64,000 nt of DNA from Anaerolineales bacterium (GCA_030583905.1 CP129481.1:2510136-2574135), one strand, 5' to 3'. Shown: positions 43,749 through 52,780, counted from the stretch's first letter. The notes: generated by a model not told the origin, from the sequence alone. Made by a program: numbers and translations.

Positions 43749-44996
43749 ATGAAACGGACTTTTTTTACACTGTCGCTTATTGCCATGGCGCTGTTCGCTC
43801 TCAGTGCCTGCGCTTCGCCCACACCCGAAACGGACATCACCCCGACTCCCATCACGGTCTTGAATCCTATCATCCCGAACACGCCCACGCCTGCATTCAG
43901 TTGCACCAGCATCACCACAGAAGCAACGCCCGTCCCGGATTCTGCATCTCTTTTTCCGCCCGTCAGCGGCGCGGACTTTTCCATCGGTCCCGCCGATGCG
44001 CCCGTGACCATCATCCAATACTGCGATTTCCAATCGCAGGGCTGTGCGGGCATGGCGTCGGTCATTGACCGTTTGATGCAAAATAATGCTGGGATTCGCC
44101 TTGTCTTCCGTCCGCTGCCATTGATCGGTGTGCTCGACAAATCGGAACAAGCTGTCCTCGCCGCGCTCGCCGCCGATGAGCAGGGAAAGTTCTGGGAAAT
44201 GCACGACCTGTTGTTCACAAACTATAATGAATGGGCGAATTTGGGAGTCAGCGGATTCGACGCCTGGGTCTTGGATCAAGCCTCCGCCGCAGGCATGGAT
44301 GCAGACCAGCTCTCAGCGGCGATGAAAGCCGGGGAGACCAGGACCAGAATGATGTCCATGTATGATGCGGCGAAACAGTTGGAGATCCCAGCCGTGCCGC
44401 TCATCGTCATCAACGGGGTTATCCAGCAGTCCTACGTCCTCGACTATCAAAGCATGAGCGATACGATCGGACTGATCCTGCTCGGGCAAAAACAGTTCAC
44501 CGAATGTCCGCCGTTCAGCATCGATGCGTCGAAGCAGTACATTGCCACCATCGAAACCGAAAAGGGAAATATTGTGATCGAACTCCTGCCGGATAAGGCG
44601 CCGTTGGCGGTCAATTCGTTCGTGTTCCTTGCCCGGCAGGGCTGGTACGACGGCGTGACCTTTCACCGCGTGATCCCCGGCTTTGCCGCGCAGACAGGCG
44701 ACCCAAGCGGGACCGGGCGCGGCAACCCCGGCTATTTTTTCCAGACCGAGATCAGCGACCTGCTGTTCGACAGACCGGGACTGGTGGGTATGGCAAACTC
44801 CGGACCCGATACGAACGGAAGCCAGTTCTTCATCACCTTCGCGCCGGCGGCGCACCTCAACGGGGGCTACACCATTTTTGGGCGGGTCCTCAGCGGGTTG
44901 GATGTGGCGGAGAAACTCACGCCGCGCGACCCAGCCCAGCCGCTCAACCTGCCGACCGGCGACCGCATCATAAAGATCATCATGGAAGAGAAATAA
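43749..44996 (+). CDS. Lipoprotein: DsbA-like domain fused to cyclophilin
   Basis: A 415-residue lipoprotein (signal ends FALSAC). Residues about 75-255 are a DsbA-like thioredoxin fold (ADAPVTIIQYCDFQSQGCAG, EIPAVPLIVINGV with the cis-Pro). The active CxxC is changed to SQGC, leaving one Cys, with an additional Cys upstream. Residues 265-415 form a cyclophilin-type peptidyl-prolyl isomerase (VTFHRVIPGFAAQTGDP, SGPDTNGSQFFIT, LNGGYTIFGRV; the catalytic Arg of FHRVI is present). The protein probably helps fold exported proteins. Whether the DsbA half oxidises, isomerises or only binds substrate is open. Confidence 0.88.
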   Translation: MKRTFFTLSLIAMALFALSACASPTPETDITPTPITVLNPIIPNTPTPAFSCTSITTEATPVPDSASLFPPVSGADFSIGPADAPVTIIQYCDFQSQGCAGMASVIDRLMQNNAGIRLVFRPLPLIGVLDKSEQAVLAALAADEQGKFWEMHDLLFTNYNEWANLGVSGFDAWVLDQASAAGMDADQLSAAMKAGETRTRMMSMYDAAKQLEIPAVPLIVINGVIQQSYVLDYQSMSDTIGLILLGQKQFTECPPFSIDASKQYIATIETEKGNIVIELLPDKAPLAVNSFVFLARQGWYDGVTFHRVIPGFAAQTGDPSGTGRGNPGYFFQTEISDLLFDRPGLVGMANSGPDTNGSQFFITFAPAAHLNGGYTIFGRVLSGLDVAEKLTPRDPAQPLNLPTGDRIIKIIMEEK

Positions 44997-46225
44997 TGCA
45001 GCCGACAAAAATCCATTGGGCATCCTTATTGACCTTGATCGTGCTTGGTCTCGGCATTCCGGTTTTATGGCTGATCGCATTCGGGATGGGCGTCAGTTCA
45101 CTGATCGATCTGTTCACCGGGGAAAGTTCTCCCGCCGCGGAAATGATCGGCGCGGCATCTTTCTTTTTTCTGGGTCTTACCCTGTGCGCATCAGCCTGGT
45201 TCGTCCTGCAAAAAGTGCTGAAGCGCGAGCAAGCCGACCAATTTCTCCACATTCCGTTTGCACGGTGGCAGGCGGCGGTGGTGATCGGAGTGGTCGTGTT
45301 CGGTTTGGGGATCGGCAGCGTCATCGCTGTGACCGAGATCGCCTGGCTCGGCTGGCTCACCCTGCCCATGTTGACCATCCTGGTCATCGTGGCGCCCATC
45401 TGGCTGGTATTCGGGATGGGCGCCAACGGGCTGGAAACGGGTCCGCGCTGGCGCTTCTTCGCTGTCTTTGGGCTGGGTCTCACGGCGGGACCTTTGCTCA
45501 TCATCCTGCTGGAACTCATCATCCTGATTCTCGCCCTCCTGGGCGTGGGCGTCTACCTCGCCGTTTCACAGCCGTCGGCAGCGGATGAACTGATGCAACT
45601 GGCTCAAACCCTCAGCACCATAACGAACGAGGAAGAGATCCTGAACCTGCTGACGCCGTACATTACAAATCCCGCCCTGATCGCATCCGCACTTGGCTTC
45701 ATCGCGCTCATCGTTCCATTGATCGAAGAACTGCTCAAGCCGCTGGGAGTCTGGTTGTTCGCAAAGCGGATCGAAAGTCCCGCCCAGGGCTTCATATTGG
45801 GACTGTTGAGCGGCGCGGCGTTCGCGCTCTTTGAAAGCCTGAACGCCAGCGCAGACGGATCGGTCGGCTGGGCGGCTATCGCCGGGGCACGAGCCGGGAC
45901 CAGCGTCCTGCACATCACCGCCTCGGGACTCGTCGGCTGGGGCATCGTTTCCGCGTTCAAAGAGAAACGCATCGGGCGGTTAGCCGCATCGTATATCGCC
46001 GCGGTCCTGATCCACGGGGTTTGGAACGCCGCCGCGGCAGGGACCGGCATCGCTGCGCTCGGCGAAACGGTCGGCAGACCCGAATGGCTGTTCATGTACG
46101 CCCCCGCCCTGCTGTGCGGACTGCTCGTGATGGGGGTCGGCATGTTCGCCGTATTGCTGGCATCCAACCGGAAGTTGAGAAGGGCAAAAGAAAAAGAAAA
46201 AGAACAAGTACAATTATCCGCATGA
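44996..46225 (+). CDS. PrsW-like intramembrane protease
   Basis: Membrane protein of 409 residues with about ten helices. LIVPLIEELLKPLGVWLFAKR carries the EE...K motif of PrsW-type (CAAX-related) proteases; FALFESLNAS and LIHGVWNAAAA contain the later Glu and His expected for the active site. PrsW cleaves anti-sigma factors in Bacillus; other members act on lipids or bacteriocins. The start ATG overlaps the previous stop by one base (TAATG). Confidence 0.8.
   Translation: MQPTKIHWASLLTLIVLGLGIPVLWLIAFGMGVSSLIDLFTGESSPAAEMIGAASFFFLGLTLCASAWFVLQKVLKREQADQFLHIPFARWQAAVVIGVVVFGLGIGSVIAVTEIAWLGWLTLPMLTILVIVAPIWLVFGMGANGLETGPRWRFFAVFGLGLTAGPLLIILLELIILILALLGVGVYLAVSQPSAADELMQLAQTLSTITNEEEILNLLTPYITNPALIASALGFIALIVPLIEELLKPLGVWLFAKRIESPAQGFILGLLSGAAFALFESLNASADGSVGWAAIAGARAGTSVLHITASGLVGWGIVSAFKEKRIGRLAASYIAAVLIHGVWNAAAAGTGIAALGETVGRPEWLFMYAPALLCGLLVMGVGMFAVLLASNRKLRRAKEKEKEQVQLSA
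46209..46221 (+). promoter_or_regulatory. -10-like box ahead of trmI inside the PrsW gene end
   Basis: TACAAT (46209-46214) ends seven nt before the ATG at 46222. It may give an extra leaderless transcript for trmI. Confidence 0.35.
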
Positions 46226-47055
46226 AATACGAAACCACAGCCCGGGACGGCGACCTCGCGCAATTGGTCGGTCTCACCCATAAACACTTCATCTTCACGC
46301 TCAAAGAGGGCGGCGAATTCCAAAGCCATCGCGGCGTGCTGAAGCATGACGACCTGATCGGCATACCGTGGGGCTCGCAGATCTTCAGCCACACCGGCGC
46401 GCCCTTCTTCCTGCTCCAGCCCTCCCTCGCCGACATCCTCAACGAACTGCCGCGCACCACGCAGATCCTCTACCCCAAAGACATCGGCTACATCCTCGTT
46501 CAAATGGGCATCTCCAGCGGGCAGACCGTCATGGAGGCGGGCACCGGCTCGGGTTCGATGACCATCGCGCTGGCATCCGCTGTCGGCGCAGAGGGACGCG
46601 TGATCTCTTACGAGCAAAAAACGGATGTACAGAATCTCGCCCGCAAGAACGTCGAACGCATCGGGCTCGCTTCGCGCGTGGACTTCAAACTGCGCGACAT
46701 CCAGGAGGGCTTTGACGAAACCGACGCCGACGCCTTCTTCCTCGACGTGCAAAATCCATTCGACTACATCCCGCAGGTACGGGACGCCCTCAAACCGGGT
46801 GGATTCTTCGGCACGCTCCTGCCCACCTTCAACCAGGTGGAAAAGGTCTTGAACGCCCTGCGCGCCAATAAATTTGCCTTCATCGAGGTCTGCGAGCTTC
46901 TCCTGCGCTACTACAAACCCAACCCATCCCGCCTGCGTCCCGCCGACCGCATGGTGGCGCATACCGGCTTCCTCGTCTTCGGCAGGAAGATCGAAGCCGT
47001 CATTGACCCGCGCGCGGCACAGCTCGCGGATGAAGCGGGGCTGGATCTGGAATAG
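46222..47055 (+). CDS. trmI: tRNA (adenine-N1)-methyltransferase, TrmI type
   Basis: Methylates N1 of adenine 58 in the T loop of tRNA using SAM. The 277 residues have the TrmI layout: a small N-terminal beta domain (HKHFIFTLKEGGEFQSHRG), YPKDIGYILVQMGISSG, the SAM loop VMEAGTGSGSMTIALA, FLDVQNPFDYIPQV and a C-terminal dimer part (RPADRMVAHTGFLVFGRK). The start overlaps the PrsW stop by four bases (ATGA). The next gene starts at the base after its stop. Confidence 0.92.
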   Translation: MKYETTARDGDLAQLVGLTHKHFIFTLKEGGEFQSHRGVLKHDDLIGIPWGSQIFSHTGAPFFLLQPSLADILNELPRTTQILYPKDIGYILVQMGISSGQTVMEAGTGSGSMTIALASAVGAEGRVISYEQKTDVQNLARKNVERIGLASRVDFKLRDIQEGFDETDADAFFLDVQNPFDYIPQVRDALKPGGFFGTLLPTFNQVEKVLNALRANKFAFIEVCELLLRYYKPNPSRLRPADRMVAHTGFLVFGRKIEAVIDPRAAQLADEAGLDLE

Positions 47056-47655
47056 ATGGACCTGACCCGCGAGTACATCGCCAAAAGACTGCTCGACGCG
47101 CAGGAGAACGCGCCCGCGGACGAGTATGCGGAGATGGCGCTCAAGCCCGATACCCGTCTGAAATGTGCGGCGGTCCTGCTCCCGCTCATGCGCTTTGACG
47201 ATCAATGGCATGTGCTTTTCACCCGCCGCACCGACCGCGTCGAATCGCACAAGGGACAGGTCTCCTTCCCTGGCGGCGCCTGTGACGAGGGCGAGACCAC
47301 GCCCGAACAGACCGCCCTGCGCGAGGCAGAGGAGGAGATCGGTGTCAACCCGGCGGATGTACAGGTGATCGGGCGGCTCAGCCGTCTGATCACCATCAGC
47401 AATTTTCGGGTCAGTCCGATCGTGGGCGTCATCCCCTTCCCCTATGCCTTCAAGATCGCGGGCGTCGAAGTGGCGCGCGTCTTCACCATCCCCCTGCTCT
47501 GGCTGGCGAACCGCAGCAACTACTGGGAATTTTCGTTCGGCAACTCGGACCGCTCGTTGATCGCCTACCATCCCTACGACGGCGAATTGCTCTGGGGCGC
47601 CACCGCGCGCATGACCGTCACCTTTTTGAAAACGCTCGGGTTTCTAAGGGAGTGA
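47056..47655 (+). CDS. Nudix hydrolase, CoA pyrophosphatase type
   Basis: A 199-residue Nudix enzyme. The Nudix box is GGACDEGETTPEQTALREAEEEIGV, with metal-binding Glu; shortly before it, RVESHKGQVSFPGG matches the UPF0035 signature of CoA diphosphatases (NudL/YeaB), which split CoA or oxidised CoA into 4'-phosphopantetheine and ADP. The gene starts one base after the trmI stop, last in the run that began at 42471. Confidence 0.9.
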   Translation: MDLTREYIAKRLLDAQENAPADEYAEMALKPDTRLKCAAVLLPLMRFDDQWHVLFTRRTDRVESHKGQVSFPGGACDEGETTPEQTALREAEEEIGVNPADVQVIGRLSRLITISNFRVSPIVGVIPFPYAFKIAGVEVARVFTIPLLWLANRSNYWEFSFGNSDRSLIAYHPYDGELLWGATARMTVTFLKTLGFLRE

Positions 47656-47681
47656 GCAGGGAACACGCTTCCCCAAAAAAA

Positions 47682-47717
47682 CAAAAAAACATCCGCCATC
47701 GTATGATGGCGGATGTT
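47682..47717 (-). terminator. Terminator of rplY
   Basis: On the minus strand AACATCCGCCATC / GATGGCGGATGTT with a 4-nt loop is followed by a run of T (plus-strand AAAAAAA at 47683-47689). Confidence 0.88.
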
Positions 47718-47740
47718 CGTTCTTGAACATCGGGCGGAAA

Positions 47741-48400
47741 TTACTCGCCTTCTTCGTCCTTCTTGCCGCGTTCCACACTGAGTTCGGGAGCGGCTCCTTC
47801 CGCGCCGGCTTCGCCTTCAGCGCCCGGAACGGCTTCTTCTTCACGCGCGGCGGTGACCACTGCCACCATGTCGTCAAGATCGTTCAACACCACCACCTTG
47901 TCCGTCAGCATCGCATCCACTTCACGCACGCGGATGCCGTCGCCGATCTGCTTCAGGATGGAAATATCCACAACGATGCGCTCGGGCAGGTCGGTCGGCA
48001 GACATTCCACTTCCAGTTTTTCAAGGTTGTGCACCAGCACGCCGTTGTAATCCTTCACTGCGGGCGAAATGCCGACGAACTGGATGCCCACGTTCGTGCG
48101 GATCTTCTCGGTCAGGTCCACCACCATGAAATCGACGTGCGTCAGGTTGCCCTTGATGTAATCGCGCTGGCGGTCGCGCACCAGGGTGGGATACTGCTTG
48201 CCGTCCAGTTCGATCGTCACCAAGCTGGAGGCGGTCAACTTCGTCATCGCCAGCCCCGTGCTGTGCGCTTCCAGCGAGATCGCAACCGGTTCCACGTGCC
48301 TGCCATAGATCACCGCCGGCAGTTTGCCCGCGCGGCGCAGTGCTTTCACCTGCTTGCCGGTCACGTCGCGTTTTTCAGCTTTCAATACTACTTTATCCAT
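47741..48400 (-). CDS. rplY: 50S ribosomal protein L25 (long, CTC-type)
   Basis: Binds 5S rRNA. The 219 residues match the two-domain CTC form: an L25 domain (VVLKAEKRDVTGKQVKALRRAGKLPAVIYG, KGNLTHVDFMVVD), then the TL5-type beta domain (VECLPTDLPERIVVDIS, VREVDAMLTDKVVVLND) and an acidic Glu/Ala/Gly tail. AGGAG lies five nt before the ATG at 48400. The open frame reaches back to 48541 but that part has no ribosome site and no match. Confidence 0.95.
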   Translation of the reverse strand: MDKVVLKAEKRDVTGKQVKALRRAGKLPAVIYGRHVEPVAISLEAHSTGLAMTKLTASSLVTIELDGKQYPTLVRDRQRDYIKGNLTHVDFMVVDLTEKIRTNVGIQFVGISPAVKDYNGVLVHNLEKLEVECLPTDLPERIVVDISILKQIGDGIRVREVDAMLTDKVVVLNDLDDMVAVVTAAREEEAVPGAEGEAGAEGAAPELSVERGKKDEEGE

Positions 48401-48468
48401 CGTTACTCCTCGGGCGCCTCTCACCGCCGGATTGCGGTTACCTTCACCCTGTGAATGATTTTGTTCCC

Positions 48469-48495
48469 AAAAAACACGCCTCCAGGTGGAGGCGT
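48469..48495 (-). terminator. Terminator of the PaiB-like gene
   Basis: On the minus strand ACGCCTCC / GGAGGCGT with a 4-nt loop is followed by GTTTTTT. Confidence 0.8.
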
Positions 48496-48601
48496 CACTG
48501 AGAACGGCTGTGATTTTATTCGCTTGCCAGCCTTTCGTCAAGGATGCGGCATGTCATTGCGGGCAGGGATTAGTCCGGCGAAGCGGTCTCCCCGTCAACA
48601 G

Positions 48602-49240
48602 CTAACCGCCCCCGGCTGGTCGAGTAGTCCCGAAGGGACGTATCGAGACCATCGCCTCCGCCACCCCCGCCGAATTCTCGTCCCCGCGCTTCTCCAACTC
48701 CTCCACGATCGTCCCGTACGATTCATCGTCGCGGTTCTGGCTCAGTTTATACCCCGCGTCGATGCGCGTCACCTCCAGCGCAAAACCCGCCACGCCCTTC
48801 ATTTCCTTCTCTACAAAATCCTGCGGCAGCGCGTTTAGGCGATACGAAGTGCCATCTTCGTGCTTCTTCACCAAGCTGTCCAGCAGGTCATACAACTCCT
48901 GCCCTTCCAGCATGCGCACCCTGCCATACACGTGCACCATCATGTAATTCCACGTCGGCACGTTGACATGGTTGTACCATCTCGGCGAAATATACGCATG
49001 TGCGCCTTGAAAAATAAGCAATACTTCCTGTTCGCCAAAGCTCCTCCACTGCGGGTTGGCGCGGCTCATATGCCCCAGAACCGTCAGCGACCCGTCCGCA
49101 TGCTCGATCACCTCCGTCGGCAAATGCGTGGCGGTCAGTTTTTCGCCGTCGTGCGAGACCAGCGCCGGGAAACTGTTCCGCTTCAGGAATTCGATGATTC
49201 GTTCCCGATCTTCTTCACGGTATAGTTTTGGGATGTGCAT
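48602..49240 (-). CDS. PaiB-like FMN-binding protein
   Basis: Flavin-reductase-fold protein of 212 residues of the PaiB/FMN-binding negative regulator family: MHIPKLYREEDRERIIEFL, FPALVSHDGEKLTATHLPTE, HMSRANPQWRSF, GAHAYISPRWYN, VPTWNYMMVHVYGRVR and AGFALEVTRIDAGYKLSQNR. In Bacillus, PaiB represses sporulation and protease genes; a role as FMN-dependent enzyme is equally possible. The last dozen residues (SIRPFGTTRPAGGG) are encoded by a family 1 repeat, and the TAG at 48604 lies just after it. The start lies at 49240. Confidence 0.9.
   Translation of the reverse strand: MHIPKLYREEDRERIIEFLKRNSFPALVSHDGEKLTATHLPTEVIEHADGSLTVLGHMSRANPQWRSFGEQEVLLIFQGAHAYISPRWYNHVNVPTWNYMMVHVYGRVRMLEGQELYDLLDSLVKKHEDGTSYRLNALPQDFVEKEMKGVAGFALEVTRIDAGYKLSQNRDDESYGTIVEELEKRGDENSAGVAEAMVSIRPFGTTRPAGGG
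48617..48651. repeat. Dispersed palindromic repeat, family 1, inside the PaiB 3' end
   Basis: TGGTCGAGTAG, core TCCCGAAGGGA, CGTATCGAGACCA: a complete 35-bp copy that encodes the C-terminal tail of the PaiB-like protein on the minus strand. Confidence 0.75.
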
Positions 49241-49263
49241 AAAGTTCTCCGAATTAGATGGAT

Positions 49264-49306
49264 AACCCCTCCCCCGTTCGTCGGGGGAGGACGGGAGGGG
49301 GCTTTT
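49264..49306. repeat. C-run/G-run palindrome between paiB and hsdR
   Basis: CCCCTCCCCCG, TTCGT, CGGGGGAGG, then ACGGGAGGGGGCTTTT. It resembles the element at 25177 and may be a dispersed repeat or an attenuator. Confidence 0.5.
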
Positions 49307-49400
49307 CTCGGTATGGTTCTCCTACAGTCCCCTCGATTGTACTTCCAGATTGAAAGGTTTATGTAATTCGACTCTTGACTATCTACGCGCAAGGTCGGGT

Positions 49401-49426
49401 AAAATAAAGCAATTGGGCTTTATTTT
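49401..49426. promoter_or_regulatory. Inverted repeat just upstream of hsdR
   Basis: AAAATAAAGC (49401-49410) and GCTTTATTTT (49417-49426) form a 10-bp stem 14 nt before the hsdR ATG. It may be an operator or a translation-controlling hairpin. Confidence 0.5.
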
Positions 49427-49440
49427 GGATAGTTGATGGG

Positions 49441-52400
49441 ATGTATTTCATGAGTTTCAATGAAAACACCAGAGTAAAAATCCCCGCCATCCTGCACTTA
49501 TGCAGGCTGGGATATGAATATCTTTCCCTTTCAAAAGCCGAATGGGACGGTGAAACCAATATTTTCACGGATATTTTTAGCGAGTCGATCCTGCGTCTCA
49601 ACCCCGGGTTGACCGTGGAGGATGCCAAGCGCGTATTTCAGGATGTCTCGCTCGCGCTGGATAATGAAGACCTTGGGCAAGCCTTTTTCGAAATGTTGAC
49701 CGCCACTTCGGGGACGCGGTTGATCGATTTTGATGACTTCGATAATAATTCTTTTCATGTTGTGACCGAGTTGACCTACAGGAATGGGGACGATGAATTC
49801 CGCCCTGATATTATTCTGCTGGTCAACGGAATGCCGCTGGCGTTCGTGGAAGTCAAGAAACCGAATAACCAGGATGGGATCTTGAAGGAACGCGAGCGCA
49901 TCAATGCGCGCTTCAAGAATACGAAATTCAGGAAGTTCGTCAACATTTCGCAGATTTTGGTCTTTTCCAACAACATGGAGTACGACCCCGACGCCATCGA
50001 GCCTATTCAGGGCGTGTTCTACTCCACCACATCCTACTCGGAAGCAAATTTCAATTATTTCAGGGAAGAGGAAGATGTAGACCTGCCGCGCCTGCTCAAG
50101 CCGGAAGACGATGATCTTGAGAATTTCGTGCTCAAGGATAACAACCTGATCATCATTAAACATTCGCCTGAATTCCTCACCAACAAAGACCCGGAAAACC
50201 CCACCAACCGCGTGTTGACCTCCCTGTTCAGCAGGGAGCGGCTGGGGATGCTGTTGCGTTATGGGATCACCTACGTAAAAGAGGGCAGCGGACTTGAAAA
50301 ACACATCATGCGCTATCCGCAGTTGTTCGCCACCAAAGCCATCGAGCGCAGACTGGAGGAAGGCGGCAGGAAGGGCATCATCTGGCATACGCAGGGCAGC
50401 GGCAAGACCGCGCTCGCCTATTTCAACGTCCAATATTTGACGGATTACTTCCACTACAAGGGGATCGTGCCGAAGTTCTATTTCATCGTGGACCGCCTTG
50501 ACCTGATGGTGCAGGCAAAGGGTGAGTTTTCCAGCCGCGGATTGGTGGTAAACACGGTCAATTCAAAGAGCGACTTGCTGAAAAGTTTCAAGTTGAAGCA
50601 GGCGGTCGAGAACCAGAGCGGCAAGCCTGAGATCACCGTTGTCAACATCCAGAAGTTCAAGGACGATACGGACGCGGTACGAGCCAGCGATTACGATATC
50701 AACACCCAGCGGGTGTATTTCCTCGATGAGGTCCACCGCAGTTATGACCCAAAGGGCAGTTTCCTTGCCAACCTGGTCAGTTCGGACAGGGACGCTGTGT
50801 TGATCGGGCTGACGGGAACACCATTGATCAGCGGGGATGTAAAATCGCGCGAAGTGTTCGGGAGTTACATCCACAAGTATTATTACAACTCCTCCATTGC
50901 GGACGGATACACCCTGAAATTGATCCGTGAGGGGATCGAGACCGAGTACAAGATCCGCCTGGAGCAGGCGCTCAAAGAGGTCGAAATTCTCAAAGGCGAC
51001 GCCGATAAAAAGGTGATCTACGCCCACAAGACCTTTGCCGAGCCGATGCTGGATTACATTGTGCGGGATTTTGTGAACAGCAGAAAGAAGTTCGATGATT
51101 ACACCATCGGCGGGATGGTGGTCTGTGACAGTTCCGAGCAGGCGCGGAAGTTGTATGAGATCTTCATCAACAAATACAACCCCGGACAGAAAACGGTCGA
51201 AGAAGTGAATCGGAGTTACAAGGCGATCTCCGAGCCGCCCGCCGAATATGTGACCTACCAAAAAGAGACAGGGGATAGTTTCACCGCTTCGCTCATCCTG
51301 CATGATGTGGGTTCCAAAGATGACCGCAAGGATGAAGTCGAGAAATTCAAAGCGGGGCAGATCGATCTGCTCTTCGTGTACAACATGCTCCTGACAGGCT
51401 TTGATGCCAGGCGGTTGAAAAAGCTGTACATTGCCCGCCTGCTGCGCGACCACAACCTTTTGCAGATGTTAACCCGCGTGAACCGCCCCTACAGGAAGTT
51501 CAAATACGGTTTCGTGGTGGACTTTGCCGATATCCGCGGGGAGTTCGACAAGACCAACAAGGCGTATTTCGATGAACTGCAAGCCGAACTCGGCGATGAG
51601 ATGTCGAGTTATTCCAGTTTGTTCAAAAGCAGTGAAGAGATCGAAGAGGAGTTCAGGGATATCAAGGAGAAACTCTTCCATTATGACCTGAACAATATGG
51701 AGGTCTTCTCCCAGCAGATCAGCCAGATCCAAGACCGCAAGGTGATGCTGGACATCCGCAAGGCGCTGGAAAATGCGCGCAATTTGTACAATCTGGCGAA
51801 GTTGTTCGGGCATTATGACCTGCTGGAACGGATCGATTTCAAGAAGTTCAACCGCCTGCTGGATGAGACGATCGCGCACATCGAATTGCTGAACCTGAAG
51901 GAAAACATCGAGAGCGATGTGGATACGACCAACCTGCTGAATGTGGCGTTGGAGAATGTGGTCTTCGCCTTCCGCAAGGTCTCCGAGGATGAATTGGTCA
52001 TTGCCGACCAGTTGAAGGGGATGCTGCGCAAGACGCGCGAGGCATTGAACAATAATTTTGACCCCAGCGACCCTGAATTTGTGACACTGTACGAGGAGCT
52101 GAAACGGCTGTTCGACAGGAAGAAGTTGAGCGAAGTGACGCAGGACGATATGCGGACCAACATCGGCGCGTTGGACAAGATATTCGAGAAGGTGACCGAA
52201 CTCAACCGCAGGAACAACCTGCTGAAAGCCAAATACGAAAACGACGCGAAATACGCCCGCACGCACAAGCGCATTGTGGAGCGCGGCGGGCTGACCCAGC
52301 GCGAGAGCGCCATTCAGGAATCGCTGGCGGAGGTGAAGAAGCAGACCGATGAGCGCGTGTTGTATAACAACAGGTTGATGGATTCGGAAGCGTTCTTTGC

Positions 52401-52527
52401 CCAAATGGTGATGAAGAACGTCATCGAAGCCTTTGATAAAATCAAGGTGAAGTTAGACCCCGACTCGGCAAGGTTTATCAATGCCTTGCTGGTGAAGGAA
52501 TATATGGGCGAGTATCAGGGGCTATAA
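49441..52527 (+). CDS. hsdR: Type I restriction enzyme R subunit
   Basis: Restriction and translocation subunit, 1028 residues. The nuclease domain has the PD-(D/E)xK layout: FRPDIILLVNGMPLAFVEVKKP (Asp, then Glu-x-Lys). The helicase core has Walker A IIWHTQGSGKTAL, the DEAD-like box FLDEVHRS, motif III LIGLTGTPLI, and in the second half MLTRVNRPYRKF. The C-terminal 350 residues are helical and bind the methylase core. The start is ATG 49441 or 49450 (MSFNEN). The specificity and methylase subunits are 1.7 kb further on, separated by a toxin pair, a transposase and a repeat cluster. Confidence 0.95.
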   Translation: MYFMSFNENTRVKIPAILHLCRLGYEYLSLSKAEWDGETNIFTDIFSESILRLNPGLTVEDAKRVFQDVSLALDNEDLGQAFFEMLTATSGTRLIDFDDFDNNSFHVVTELTYRNGDDEFRPDIILLVNGMPLAFVEVKKPNNQDGILKERERINARFKNTKFRKFVNISQILVFSNNMEYDPDAIEPIQGVFYSTTSYSEANFNYFREEEDVDLPRLLKPEDDDLENFVLKDNNLIIIKHSPEFLTNKDPENPTNRVLTSLFSRERLGMLLRYGITYVKEGSGLEKHIMRYPQLFATKAIERRLEEGGRKGIIWHTQGSGKTALAYFNVQYLTDYFHYKGIVPKFYFIVDRLDLMVQAKGEFSSRGLVVNTVNSKSDLLKSFKLKQAVENQSGKPEITVVNIQKFKDDTDAVRASDYDINTQRVYFLDEVHRSYDPKGSFLANLVSSDRDAVLIGLTGTPLISGDVKSREVFGSYIHKYYYNSSIADGYTLKLIREGIETEYKIRLEQALKEVEILKGDADKKVIYAHKTFAEPMLDYIVRDFVNSRKKFDDYTIGGMVVCDSSEQARKLYEIFINKYNPGQKTVEEVNRSYKAISEPPAEYVTYQKETGDSFTASLILHDVGSKDDRKDEVEKFKAGQIDLLFVYNMLLTGFDARRLKKLYIARLLRDHNLLQMLTRVNRPYRKFKYGFVVDFADIRGEFDKTNKAYFDELQAELGDEMSSYSSLFKSSEEIEEEFRDIKEKLFHYDLNNMEVFSQQISQIQDRKVMLDIRKALENARNLYNLAKLFGHYDLLERIDFKKFNRLLDETIAHIELLNLKENIESDVDTTNLLNVALENVVFAFRKVSEDELVIADQLKGMLRKTREALNNNFDPSDPEFVTLYEELKRLFDRKKLSEVTQDDMRTNIGALDKIFEKVTELNRRNNLLKAKYENDAKYARTHKRIVERGGLTQRESAIQESLAEVKKQTDERVLYNNRLMDSEAFFAQMVMKNVIEAFDKIKVKLDPDSARFINALLVKEYMGEYQGL

Positions 52528-52534
52528 TCAGGAT
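52523..52534 (+). promoter_or_regulatory. -10 box over the hsdR stop codon, leaderless start
   Basis: TATAAT (52523-52528) contains the hsdR stop codon and ends six nt before the ATG at 52535. Confidence 0.5.
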
Positions 52535-52780
52535 ATGCAACCCATCCCCGCAACCCTGGCGCCGTTTTTTCAGGAATATAATTTTGCATTGTTAAACCCG
52601 CAGAATGATGCCGCTACCATTATCGAGCGGACACTGCGGTATGGGTCGCGCGCTGAATTGCGCTGGCTGTTTGCAGAATTTTCGCGCGAACAGATTCGGG
52701 AATGGGTGCGGCAATGGGGAACCTTTGCCCTGCCCGCGCCGCATCTTTCCTTTTGGCGGCTGGTTTTGGAGATCGAATAA
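52535..52780 (+). CDS. Probable antitoxin partner of the AbiEii-like toxin
   Basis: Small protein of 81 residues: TIIERTLRYGSRAELRWLFAEF and REQIREWVRQWG are amphipathic helices, and LPAPHLSFWRLVLEIE closes the chain. This pattern (ERTLRYG.., W...FG.. with a WR..L end) resembles the DUF6922-type small proteins that precede AbiEii-family nucleotidyltransferases. It lies directly upstream of such a gene, with no gap (stop 52778-52780, next ATG 52781). It is inferred to be the antitoxin or control element. Confidence 0.65.
   Translation: MQPIPATLAPFFQEYNFALLNPQNDAATIIERTLRYGSRAELRWLFAEFSREQIREWVRQWGTFALPAPHLSFWRLVLEIE

Noticed and set aside
45604..47571. 655-residue leftward frame opposite the PrsW, trmI and Nudix genes
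   Set aside because: All three plus-strand genes have intact motifs and coupled starts; the long frame is a GC-rich shadow.
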